DNA of 64,000 bases from assembly GCA_963836775.1 (NCBI GenBank), contig CAWIKR010000002.1, forward strand, positions 1,054,001 to 1,118,000, given 5' to 3'. The position numbers and the translations under genes were made by a program. This stretch comes from DASQPR01 sp963836775 (lineage in GTDB: Bacteria > Actinomycetota > Actinomycetes > Mycobacteriales > Micromonosporaceae). Each line of letters begins with the position of its first letter. Positions within the stretch are counted from its first letter, which is position 1. Positions 18,179-24,420 of this stretch are shown here, piece by piece. The notes under the pieces are model-generated. The model saw only the letters and a program-made list of their open reading frames with translations, was not told the origin of the DNA and ran no database searches.

Positions 18179-18742
18179 TCAATCTTCGTGCATGCCGGTG
18201 CCGGAGATCGCGGCGACCCCTTCCAGGTATCCGCGCGCACGTTCGGCCTTGGGATAGCGACTGACCAGCGCCCAGAAATCGGCATCGTGGCTCGGAACGA
18301 CCAGGTGGACGACCTCGTGCAGCACCACGTAGTCGATCACCCACTGGGGCATGTCCATGATCCGCTCGGAGATCCGGATGGTCCCGTCGGCCGGCGTGCA
18401 CGAGCCCCAGCGGCCGTTCTGATTGGCCACCCAGCGCACGCTCGACGGGTTGGCGGCGTCTGGGTGCTCCGGGAGGTATCGGCGGGCCAGGCGGGCGGCT
18501 CGAAGGGTCAGTTCGCCGTCGGTGCGCTTCGCCCGGGTATCCCGCGCGTTGAGGCGTTCCAGCATCTTGTCCACCCATTCGCGCTCTTCGGCACGAGTGA
18601 ACTGGTCCGGGATCAGAATGACCACCCGGCTGCCGTCGCGATAGGCCGACACAGTACGGTGTCGGCGCTGGCTGCGCCGCACTTCCACGTCTGCTCTTCG
18701 ATCTGGCTGCTTGACCAGATTCTTGACCCCCGCTTTGCCCAC
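18179..18742 (-). CDS. M48-type metallopeptidase (YgjP/DUF45 family)
   Basis: This 187-residue zinc peptidase-like protein contains HEVVH (about residues 143-147) with a downstream histidine in PSHDADFW, and the family signature NGRWGSCTPADGTIRIS. YgjP-like proteins are cytosolic predicted metalloproteases related to the SprT/M48 class. The GTG at 18742 is the first start that retains the basic N-terminus (GKAGVKNLVKQ). It appears to head a two-gene unit with the downstream hypothetical protein. Confidence 0.88.
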   Translation of the reverse strand: MGKAGVKNLVKQPDRRADVEVRRSQRRHRTVSAYRDGSRVVILIPDQFTRAEEREWVDKMLERLNARDTRAKRTDGELTLRAARLARRYLPEHPDAANPSSVRWVANQNGRWGSCTPADGTIRISERIMDMPQWVIDYVVLHEVVHLVVPSHDADFWALVSRYPKAERARGYLEGVAAISGTGMHED

Positions 18743-19312
18743 GTTGGCACGCTAGCCGGGTGCGCCCAGGGGTCCGCAAGACTTGTCCCTACAGGTGGCG
18801 CCGGTCTTGAGCTGATTGATTGCCGTTTATCCGAAAGATTCTTTATGATCTTGGCCGGATGATCTTCATGGCCAGGTCGCCGTCCGCCGCCCGCCCTCCC
18901 GCCTCCGCGTCACCTCAGCCGCGGTCCACGGCCCTCCCGCAGCGCCGTCCCCGCGTCGCCTCCCCGCGGCTTCCCCGTGGATCTTGCGACGTTGGGACGG
19001 CCATGGGCACCACAACGTCGCAAGATCTGCGGGGCGACGGCACCGCCGGCCGCCCCCATTTCGCCGGTCGAGCGGCCCGAAACCTCGAGTTGAGCGTGGA
19101 AGATCGCGATTTGAGCGTTCGCTGAGCGCTGATTTCGGCCCGATTTGAGCCTGATTTCACGCCCGATATGTCATTTTCTACGCCGTTCGTGGGCATCATC
19201 CCGGCGTGTCCCCGCGGAACGCCATACAGAGCGCGCAGACGCGGGGCACAGTAGATCTCGTCGAGCGCTCGCAATGCGCTCCGCGAGCGTCAAAGATCAC
19301 TAGGAGGACACC
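18743..19312. other. 570-bp intergenic region
   Basis: I find no convincing gene. The region holds an AT-rich stretch at about 18815-18860, a 15-bp inverted repeat at 18980-19027, a segment rich in TTGAGCG-like words at 19083-19145, and a small hairpin (CGCTCGC / GCGAGCG) at about 19265-19288 just before the DUF5679 gene. Open frames on both strands are low-complexity R/P/A-rich sequences. Confidence 0.6.
18980..19027. repeat. 15-bp perfect inverted repeat with GATCTTG ends
   Basis: GATCTTGCGACGTTG (18980-18994) and CAACGTCGCAAGATC (19013-19027) pair perfectly over 15 bp with an 18-bp spacer. There is no T tract and no adjacent upstream gene end, so a simple terminator role is unlikely. A second element with the same GATCTT/AAGATC ends lies at 19541-19589. 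Confidence 0.75.
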
Positions 19313-19474
19313 GTGGCCGAGAAGGCCGAGATGTACAACGGCTACTGCGTCAAGTGCAAGGAGAAGCGCGACTTCGAAGGCACTGTGGCGGTCAGCAAGA
19401 CCGGAATGCGCATGGCAAAAGGGCCGTGCCCCGTGTGCGGCACCACGGTCAACCGCATCCTCGGAAAGGCCTGA
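19313..19474 (+). CDS. small DUF5679 zinc-ribbon protein
   Basis: This 53-residue protein is too short for usual ORF cut-offs. It carries two CxxC knuckles, CVKC (residues 12-15) and CPVC (39-42), separated by a beta-rich stretch including TVAVSKTGMRMAKG, which is the DUF5679 pattern conserved in actinobacteria. It is probably a zinc ribbon of unknown role. The GTG start at 19313 is supported by TAGGAGGA 4-11 nt upstream. It is flanked on both sides by GATCTT-ended inverted repeats. Confidence 0.88.
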   Translation: MAEKAEMYNGYCVKCKEKRDFEGTVAVSKTGMRMAKGPCPVCGTTVNRILGKA

Positions 19475-19540
19475 GCCGTTCCCGTCTCGCGACGGCCGGC
19501 CGCTCCGTCCCGGTGCGACCGGGCCGGTCCGGGCCGATGA

Positions 19541-19589
19541 GATCTTGGCGGTCGCCCCGCTTCGCGGAGTGGTGGCGGCCGCCAAGATC
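19541..19589. repeat. 16-bp inverted repeat with GATCTTGG ends
   Basis: GATCTTGGCGGTCGCC (19541-19556) pairs with GGCGGCCGCCAAGATC (19574-19589) with one mismatch across a 17-bp spacer. An AT-rich TTTATCTATC stretch follows. It could terminate the DUF5679 transcript or belong to a dispersed repeat family together with 18980-19027. Confidence 0.7.
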
Positions 19590-19613
19590 TTTATCTATCG
19601 GGTAGCCGACAGT

Positions 19614-19690
19614 TCGTCCACACGCCTGTGGATAAGTCCGCTCAGGCCTGTGGACGAGGACGTGCATAACGTCGGTGCCCCTGTGGACAA
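19614..19690. promoter_or_regulatory. cluster of four DnaA boxes
   Basis: Four 9-mers match the DnaA-box pattern: TCGTCCACA at 19614-19622 (plus), TGTGGATAA at 19627-19635, TGTGGACGA at 19649-19657 and TGTGGACAA at 19682-19690 (minus). The second and fourth are exact TTATCCACA and TTGTCCACA; the others differ by one base. No dnaA, dnaN or AT-rich unwinding element is present. The cluster sits just upstream of the ThiF-like/UbiB operon. Confidence 0.7.
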
Positions 19691-19728
19691 CGAACACGTT
19701 CCCGCCGGATAACGGCACTCTGCCGGGT

Positions 19729-20865
19729 ATGCGCGGTCGACTCACCCTCCTGCCCGGTCTCCGCCGGCTCTGGCGCGATGCCCACACCCTGCAGCTTGGC
19801 GTCGATGCGGCGACCGGGGTGCTGCTCGAAATCAACCATCCGGCTCTGGCCCGGGTGCTGAACCTGCTGGACGGCACCCGCACCGAGCGCGGCATCGTGC
19901 ACGACGCGGGCGGGTTCGGCATCCCGCCGGCACCGATCACCGACCTGCTGGCCAGTCTGCGTACGGCCGGATTGCTGCTGGCCACCGATGAACTGCTGCC
20001 GATCTCGATGCCGGAGACCTGGCAGCGCCGGTTGCGTGCGGAGTCGGCGGCGCTGGCGCTGGATGGCGCCCAGCACTCGCGGCGCATGCGCCGGCTTGCC
20101 AAACCGGCCGAAGCACTCCGCCGCCGGGCCGCGAGTGCGGTGCTGATCAGTGGCCCGGCCCGGATCGCCGCGCCTCTCGGGGCGGTGCTCGCTGCCGCCG
20201 GAGTCGGTCACGTCGACACCGCGGTCTCCGGGCGTGCCGACGCTGCCGACACGGCGGTCGGCGGGATCGGCCATGACGACACCGGGCGCCCGCTGCGCAC
20301 CGCGGTGGCCGACGCCGTCCTGCGCGCCGCCCCGCATGCGGTCACCACGTCGCTGCGCGAGGGCAACGCCACGTTCGTGATCCAGATCGGGCCGTCGGTC
20401 CCGGCCGAAACCCTCGCTTACGGGTACGCCCGCCGCCAGCTGCCGCACCTGCTGATCGAGGAACGCGACAACGCGCTGCTGGTCGGTCCGTTGGTGGCGC
20501 CGGCCGGCTCACCCTGCCTGAACTGCCTGGACCTGCACCGGCGAGATCGAGACCCGGCCTGGCCGGCACTGACCGCTCAACTGACGACGAGCGCCGACGA
20601 GCCGATGCCGATTGCCATCGCGACCGTCACCATCGCGGTCGGGATGGCCGCCGGGCAGGTCCTGGCTTATGTCGACGGCGGTCCGGTGGCGACCATCGGG
20701 GCGAGCTTCGAGATCAACTCCGGTGCCCCGCCGCGCCGCCGAAGCTGGGCTCCGCACCCGCGGTGTGACTGCCGCGGCCACCGGTCGCGCGGTCGGCGCC
20801 GGAGTGGCGGATCGGACAGTCCGGACTCTGGGTCATACGAGCCTCAGCGTGGTGCTGTTCAATGA
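19729..20865 (+). CDS. ThiF-like / TOMM leader-peptide-binding-type protein
   Basis: This 378-residue protein resembles E1-like ThiF proteins of the thiazole/oxazole-modified-peptide type. It has an N-terminal winged-helix-like part (about 1-90), a Rossmann-like middle without an intact GxGxxG (SAVLISGPARIAAPLGAV), the family block LPHLLIEERDNALLVGPLV, and zinc cysteines in SPCLNCLDLHRRD and HPRCDC. No YcaO partner or precursor peptide is nearby, so it is an orphan and its function is unknown. The ATG at 19729 begins the family homology. Its stop lies 4 nt before the UbiB-kinase start, suggesting one operon. Confidence 0.8.
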   Translation: MRGRLTLLPGLRRLWRDAHTLQLGVDAATGVLLEINHPALARVLNLLDGTRTERGIVHDAGGFGIPPAPITDLLASLRTAGLLLATDELLPISMPETWQRRLRAESAALALDGAQHSRRMRRLAKPAEALRRRAASAVLISGPARIAAPLGAVLAAAGVGHVDTAVSGRADAADTAVGGIGHDDTGRPLRTAVADAVLRAAPHAVTTSLREGNATFVIQIGPSVPAETLAYGYARRQLPHLLIEERDNALLVGPLVAPAGSPCLNCLDLHRRDRDPAWPALTAQLTTSADEPMPIAIATVTIAVGMAAGQVLAYVDGGPVATIGASFEINSGAPPRRRSWAPHPRCDCRGHRSRGRRRSGGSDSPDSGSYEPQRGAVQ

Positions 20866-20869
20866 GCTG

Positions 20870-22192
20870 GTGACCGACATACCGCGGCGGGCCGTGAGCC
20901 GTACTGCAAAATTGGCCTCGCTGCCCTTGGGGTATGCCGGACGCGCCGCGCTCGGACTCGGCAAGCGGGTCTCCGGCGTCGCCGCCGATGTGGTCTCGGC
21001 GCAGATCCAGGAGCGTACGGCTGAACAGCTCTTCAGCGTCCTGGGCCAGCTCAAGGGCGGCGCGATGAAATTCGGCCAGGCTCTGTCGGTGTTCGAGGCA
21101 GCGCTGCCGGAGGAGCTTGCCGGCCCGTACCGTCAAGCCCTCACCAAGCTCCAGGAAGCGGCTCCGCCGCTGCCGGCCGCGACCGTGGCCAAAGTCCTCG
21201 CCGCCGAACTCGGTCCGGACTGGCCCAGCAAATTCCTCGACTTCGAGGAGACGCCGGCCGCCGCGGCGAGCATCGGGCAGGTGCACCGCGCGGTCTGGAA
21301 GACCCGCGCCAAGACTGGGCGCCGAGTGGCCGTGAAGATCCAGTACCCGGGCGCCGGTCCGGCTCTGCTCGCCGACCTGGCCCAGCTCAGCCGTCTCGCG
21401 TCGTTGTTCCGTGCGGTGCAGCCAGGGCTCGATGTGAAGCCATTGCTGGCCGAGCTGCGTGCTCGGATCACCGAAGAGCTGGACTATCGGCTGGAGGCGC
21501 AGGCGCAGCGTGCCTTCGCCGCCGCCTACAAGAATGACGACGAAATCTGCATCCCGGACGTGGTCGCCGGGTCCGACAAGGTGATCATCACCGAGTGGAT
21601 CGACGGCAAGCCGATGGCGAAGGTGATCTCCGGCGGTACGCCGGACGAGCGCAACCGATCCGGATATTTGATGTCCACATTGCACTTCTCCGGCCCGCAA
21701 CGCGCCGGGTTGCTGCATGCCGACCCCCATCCGGGCAATTTCCGCCTGCTCGACGACGGCCGGCTCGGAGTGCTGGATTTCGGTGCGGTGGCACGGCTTC
21801 CCGGTGGTCATCCGGAGCCGATCGGTCGCCTGACTCGCCTGGCGCTCGCCGATGAGGCCGATGCGGTGCTGCAAGGGCTGCGCGACGAAGGATTCGTCAA
21901 ACCGTCGGTCGAGGTCGATGCCGAAGCCGTCCTCGGCTATCTTCGGCCGCTGCTGGAGCCGATCGCGCAGCCCGAGTTCCAGTTCACCCGGGCCTGGCTC
22001 CGGGCCGAGGCGGCCCGCATCGCCAACCCCCGAAGCCCGGCGTTCCAGCTCGGCAAGCAGCTCAATCTGCCACCGTCCTACTTGCTGATTCATCGGGTGA
22101 CGCTGGGCTCGATCGGAGTGCTGTGCCAGCTCGATGCCCGCGCTAAATACCGATCCGTTGTGGAGCGTTGGCTGCCCGGCTTCGCTGAGTGA
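20870..22192 (+). CDS. AarF/UbiB (ABC1) atypical kinase family protein
   Basis: This 440-residue UbiB-family protein shows every family signature: the inhibitory KxGQ motif (MKFGQALSVFE), the alanine-rich loop AAAASIGQVHRA replacing the usual P-loop, VAVKIQYPG, HADPHPGNFR and DFGAVARL. Family members are ATPases/kinases that support isoprenoid-quinone or lipid metabolism; the actinobacterial role is unclear. The frame is open far upstream, but GTG at 20870 is chosen because it follows the ThiF-like stop by 4 nt and the conserved TDIPRRAVSRTAKLASLPLG begins there. Confidence 0.9.
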   Translation: MTDIPRRAVSRTAKLASLPLGYAGRAALGLGKRVSGVAADVVSAQIQERTAEQLFSVLGQLKGGAMKFGQALSVFEAALPEELAGPYRQALTKLQEAAPPLPAATVAKVLAAELGPDWPSKFLDFEETPAAAASIGQVHRAVWKTRAKTGRRVAVKIQYPGAGPALLADLAQLSRLASLFRAVQPGLDVKPLLAELRARITEELDYRLEAQAQRAFAAAYKNDDEICIPDVVAGSDKVIITEWIDGKPMAKVISGGTPDERNRSGYLMSTLHFSGPQRAGLLHADPHPGNFRLLDDGRLGVLDFGAVARLPGGHPEPIGRLTRLALADEADAVLQGLRDEGFVKPSVEVDAEAVLGYLRPLLEPIAQPEFQFTRAWLRAEAARIANPRSPAFQLGKQLNLPPSYLLIHRVTLGSIGVLCQLDARAKYRSVVERWLPGFAE

Positions 22193-22222
22193 GCCGGCCC
22201 GGCAATCCACGGGTCGACCGTC

Positions 22223-22268
22223 ATTGGGGAAGTTCGAGGACCGGATCCGGTAACGGAACTTCCCCAAT
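22223..22268. repeat. 13-bp inverted repeat enclosing a palindrome
   Basis: ATTGGGGAAGTTC (22223-22235) and GAACTTCCCCAAT (22256-22268) are perfect arms, and the 20-bp spacer itself contains the palindrome CCGGATCCGG. It starts 31 bp after the UbiB-kinase stop. It may be that gene's terminator or a dispersed palindromic element. Confidence 0.65.
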
Positions 22269-22400
22269 TACCTGCGGCCGACGCGCAAACCCGAGCTGAT
22301 CAAGGTTATTAGAGCAAGCGCCATCGAGCGGTGGTCACATCTGCGCACGTGGTGTCCGGACCGCACGAGGAACATCGACGACGGCCCGCCGCAACGCAAC

Positions 22401-22433
22401 GACCCCGCACCGGCGCTGTGCCGGTGCGGGGTC
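22401..22433. terminator. bidirectional intrinsic terminator
   Basis: A 14-bp perfect stem (GACCCCGCACCGGC / GCCGGTGCGGGGTC) with a 5-nt loop lies 38 bp beyond the stop of the small minus-strand gene and also faces the UbiB-kinase transcript. Confidence 0.8.
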
Positions 22434-22470
22434 CTCGTCATGGTGAGCTAGTTCGAATACCGCTTAGTTG

Positions 22471-22623
22471 TTACCAGTTGCCCAGCATCCGGCGATTCAT
22501 CTCACGGGAGCGCATCGCGATCTGACGGGCGGAACGGGAAGCCTCAGAAGAGTGGTCCTGAGGCCTAAGCATTCGGGCTCGACTCATGGTGGCGTGGATG
22601 AGTAATGCGTTGATCTTGTTCAC
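22471..22623 (-). CDS. small basic conserved-looking protein downstream of whiB7
   Basis: This 50-residue product starts MNKINALLIHATMSRARMLR and ends REMNRRMLGNW. It has many Arg/Ser residues and no membrane segment. I do not recognise a family with certainty. The GTG at 22623 gives the full form; an in-frame ATG at 22587 would give 38 residues. It lies 85 bp downstream of whiB7 on the same strand and is followed by a strong terminator, so it may be read through from whiB7 or have its own promoter. Confidence 0.6.
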   Translation of the reverse strand: MNKINALLIHATMSRARMLRPQDHSSEASRSARQIAMRSREMNRRMLGNW

Positions 22624-22708
22624 TGTAATTCCATTCTGGTCAAGATGATCTCGTCTGTTGCTTATCGGTGTGCGCGTCGGCTTCCGCGCGCTGATCGGCT
22701 CGTTCATG

Positions 22709-23047
22709 TCAGGCCGCCGAGCCCGCGAGCACGGCGCCCACTAGGGCAGACGCTTCGGCCTGGACATCGAGGGCGACGTCGGACTTGCGCGGCCGACCCC
22801 GCGGCCGCTTCCGAGCGATCACGACACCCCGCTCGAAGATCTCGCCACCCCAGACACCCCACGGCTCGGCCCGCTCGAGAGCGCCGGCCAGGCACTCCAC
22901 CCGGACCGGGCAATCGCCGCAGAGCGACTTCGCCAGCTCCAGCTCGGCGGGCGCGTCCGCGAACCAAAGGTCCGGGTCGAACCGCCGGCAAGGCACCTCA
23001 GCGTCCGCCTCGACCCGTTGGTCGAGCGGCGCTACCGCTAGAGACAT
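22709..23047 (-). CDS. whiB7: WhiB7-type [4Fe-4S] transcriptional regulator
   Basis: This 112-residue WhiB protein carries four cluster cysteines (C20, C43, C46, C52), the GVWGG turn in EPWGVWGGEIFERG, and a C-terminal AT-hook RPRGRPRK. The AT-hook identifies the WhiB7 branch, which binds SigA and activates multidrug-resistance genes when translation is inhibited. The ATG at 23047 is chosen because AGGTGA lies 7 nt upstream; the frame is open to 23167 but that part lies in the leader. Regulation appears to be by transcription attenuation in a long leader plus autoactivation (see neighbouring entries). Confidence 0.93.
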   Translation of the reverse strand: MSLAVAPLDQRVEADAEVPCRRFDPDLWFADAPAELELAKSLCGDCPVRVECLAGALERAEPWGVWGGEIFERGVVIARKRPRGRPRKSDVALDVQAEASALVGAVLAGSAA

Positions 23048-23150
23048 TCCGTGCTCACCTCTTCCTGCTGTTCCTGCTGCTACCTGACTCTTCGTTGCTG
23101 GTCCTGCTGGTTTGTCGGCAGACATTCCGGCTCTCTCGTTTGAAGATCGA

Positions 23151-23240
23151 CTCGAGGCAAAAAGCAAGGCCGCGGATCCCTTGACGGGTTCCGCGGCCTC
23201 GAGAGTGAGCCGGTGGTCTTCTAGACCGGCCTACCTCGAG
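23151..23240 (-). promoter_or_regulatory. whiB7 leader attenuator
   Basis: On the minus strand a stem of about 13 bp (arms 23186-23199 and 23167-23180, one mismatch) is followed by a run of five T (complement at 23159-23163): an intrinsic terminator between the leader ORF and whiB7. Three CTCGAG words lie at 23235-23240 (end of the leader ORF), 23198-23203 (base of the stem) and 23151-23156 (after the T run). They allow alternative pairings that could expose or bury the terminator depending on ribosome position. Confidence 0.75.
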
Positions 23241-23553
23241 GTGGAACACCGCTGGCCTGCGCGCCCGCCGGGGCGAGCGGCTTGGCCATCTGGGAGCCCT
23301 GAGCCGTCAACACACTGGTGCCATTGACGCCCTGCGGACGTCCGTAGGCGCCCAGCGTGCGCTGGACAAAAATGGTCGGTTCGGTGGTGCGCGGCCGCGC
23401 GAACGGCGCTCCGCCAGCAAGATCGATTCCGGTCGAGACGTGGCCACCCAGGACAGGCAGCAGGCCCACCTTCGTCGGGTGGGCAGTCTTCGCCCCGGTC
23501 GCTCCTGCGCACAGCAAGGCGAGCATCGAGGTCTCCTTCTCAGTAATTCCCAT
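23221..23553 (-). CDS. leader ORF upstream of whiB7 (putative attenuation peptide)
   Basis: This 110-codon frame starts MGITEKETSMLALLCAG and ends ASGVPPRGRPV. GGGAGG lies 7 nt before the ATG at 23553, and a second good site (AAGGAGA) precedes the in-frame ATG at 23526. Third-position GC (about three quarters) is lower than in neighbouring genes. No domain is recognisable. The stop lies about 20 nt before the whiB7 terminator hairpin, the position expected for a leader ORF whose translation controls attenuation. It could instead be an ordinary small protein. Confidence 0.5.
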   Translation of the reverse strand: MGITEKETSMLALLCAGATGAKTAHPTKVGLLPVLGGHVSTGIDLAGGAPFARPRTTEPTIFVQRTLGAYGRPQGVNGTSVLTAQGSQMAKPLAPAGAQASGVPPRGRPV

Positions 23554-23667
23554 CGTGGTCGCCTCCCTTCGGGCGCTTAGCGAACCGGAACCGTGACAAC
23601 GATCCGGACGACTGGCTTTCATTGATCCACATTCGGGCAAGGCGAGCCCCTCCCGGTGTGCCTATGC

Positions 23668-23708
23668 AGGCTATGCCTGCCCCCGCAGACCGAGCAACCG
23701 AATTAACG
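23668..23708 (-). promoter_or_regulatory. putative WhiB7-responsive promoter of whiB7
   Basis: Reading the minus strand, TTGCTC (complement 23692-23697) and TAGCCT (23668-23673) are spaced by 18 bp, and an AT-rich block GTTAATTCGG lies immediately upstream of the -35. An AT-rich block abutting the -35 is the known WhiB7 AT-hook target, so this fits autoactivation. It lies in the 359-bp gap 23554-23912, which otherwise holds no gene I can support. Confidence 0.6.
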
Positions 23709-23912
23709 GCCGAACCGCAGAAATCTTTGGTTACTTTTCGGCCAACCCGTTCGCCCCGCAATGATCTGCGGAAACTACGGGTCCGAGCGGGACGAGACCA
23801 TGTTAGAGGATGGCCCGCCGCGCGCGCTGTCCCAAACCCGTTGGAACACATGCCAATTGGGATTCCGCGTGGTTCCGGCGATGTGGCCGGCGAACCGCCC
23901 GCCACCCGGCGG

Positions 23913-24341
23913 TCAACCGGTCGGACCGCCCTGGCTCATCTGCTCGACGATCTTCCGCAACGACGTCTCCAGATGCCGGCGCTCGTTGTCGGTCAGCGTC
24001 GCGGTCGCGAATTCCGCAATCCGCCGTCGCGCCCGTTGGATCGGCTCCTCTGCGGCGCGCCCCCGCTCGGTCAGGAACAACCGCACCAGCCGCCGGTCAC
24101 TGGGATCCGGCCGACGCTCCAGCAGACCGGCCTTCTCCATCCGGGTCGCGGTGTTCACCACCGTAGGCGTCGCCATTCCGAGCCGAGTCGCCAGCTCACC
24201 CGGCGCCAGGCCGTCGTCCCGCCACAAGACCTCCAGCAGCAGGTTCTGACCGATCCGTACGCCGTGCGGCGCCATCGCCTCATCGACAGCGGCCCGCATC
24301 AGCTTCTGAGCCCTGGTGAACAGCCGCAGCAACTCCTCCAC
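23913..24341 (-). CDS. MarR-family transcriptional regulator
   Basis: The 142-residue product has the MarR winged helix-turn-helix: LAPGELATRLGMATPTVVNTA (recognition region, about residues 45-65) and the wing LLERRPDPSDRRLVRLFLTERG. It should be a homodimeric repressor responding to a small ligand. The GTG at 24341 follows a TAGGCT -10 by 6 nt, suggesting a leaderless mRNA. It is divergent from the dehydratase-like gene at 24421, and the operator-like repeats between them suggest that it represses that gene and itself. Confidence 0.9.
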   Translation of the reverse strand: MEELLRLFTRAQKLMRAAVDEAMAPHGVRIGQNLLLEVLWRDDGLAPGELATRLGMATPTVVNTATRMEKAGLLERRPDPSDRRLVRLFLTERGRAAEEPIQRARRRIAEFATATLTDNERRHLETSLRKIVEQMSQGGPTG

Positions 24342-24347
24342 GGCCGC

Positions 24348-24353
24348 AGCCTA
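24348..24353 (-). promoter_or_regulatory. -10 element for leaderless marR transcript
   Basis: TAGGCT on the minus strand ends 6 nt before the GTG at 24341 and fits the TANNNT pattern. No Shine-Dalgarno is present. Confidence 0.5.
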
Positions 24354-24363
24354 TCGGTCGTTT

Positions 24364-24406
24364 GCGTGCTAACGACTTCCCTCGTAATCTCGCTAGCACG
24401 CTAACG
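24364..24406. promoter_or_regulatory. MarR-type operator repeats
   Basis: TCGCTAGCACGCTAACGA at 24389-24406 is a near-perfect 18-bp dyad, and a matching half-type site GCGTGCTAACGA lies at 24364-24375. Both share the CGCTAACGA/TGCTAACGA core and lie between the divergent regulator and its presumed target. Confidence 0.65.
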
Positions 24407-24420
24407 ACATGAGGAGAACC

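Noticed and set aside
18820..19274. Protein-coding genes in the 570-bp gap before the DUF5679 gene
   Set aside because: Frames on both strands are P/R/A/S-rich, lack ribosome-binding sites and overlap the inverted repeat.
19614..19690. Chromosomal origin of replication
   Set aside because: Only four boxes, no dnaA/dnaN/gyrB neighbours and no AT-rich unwinding region; a titration or regulatory site is more plausible.
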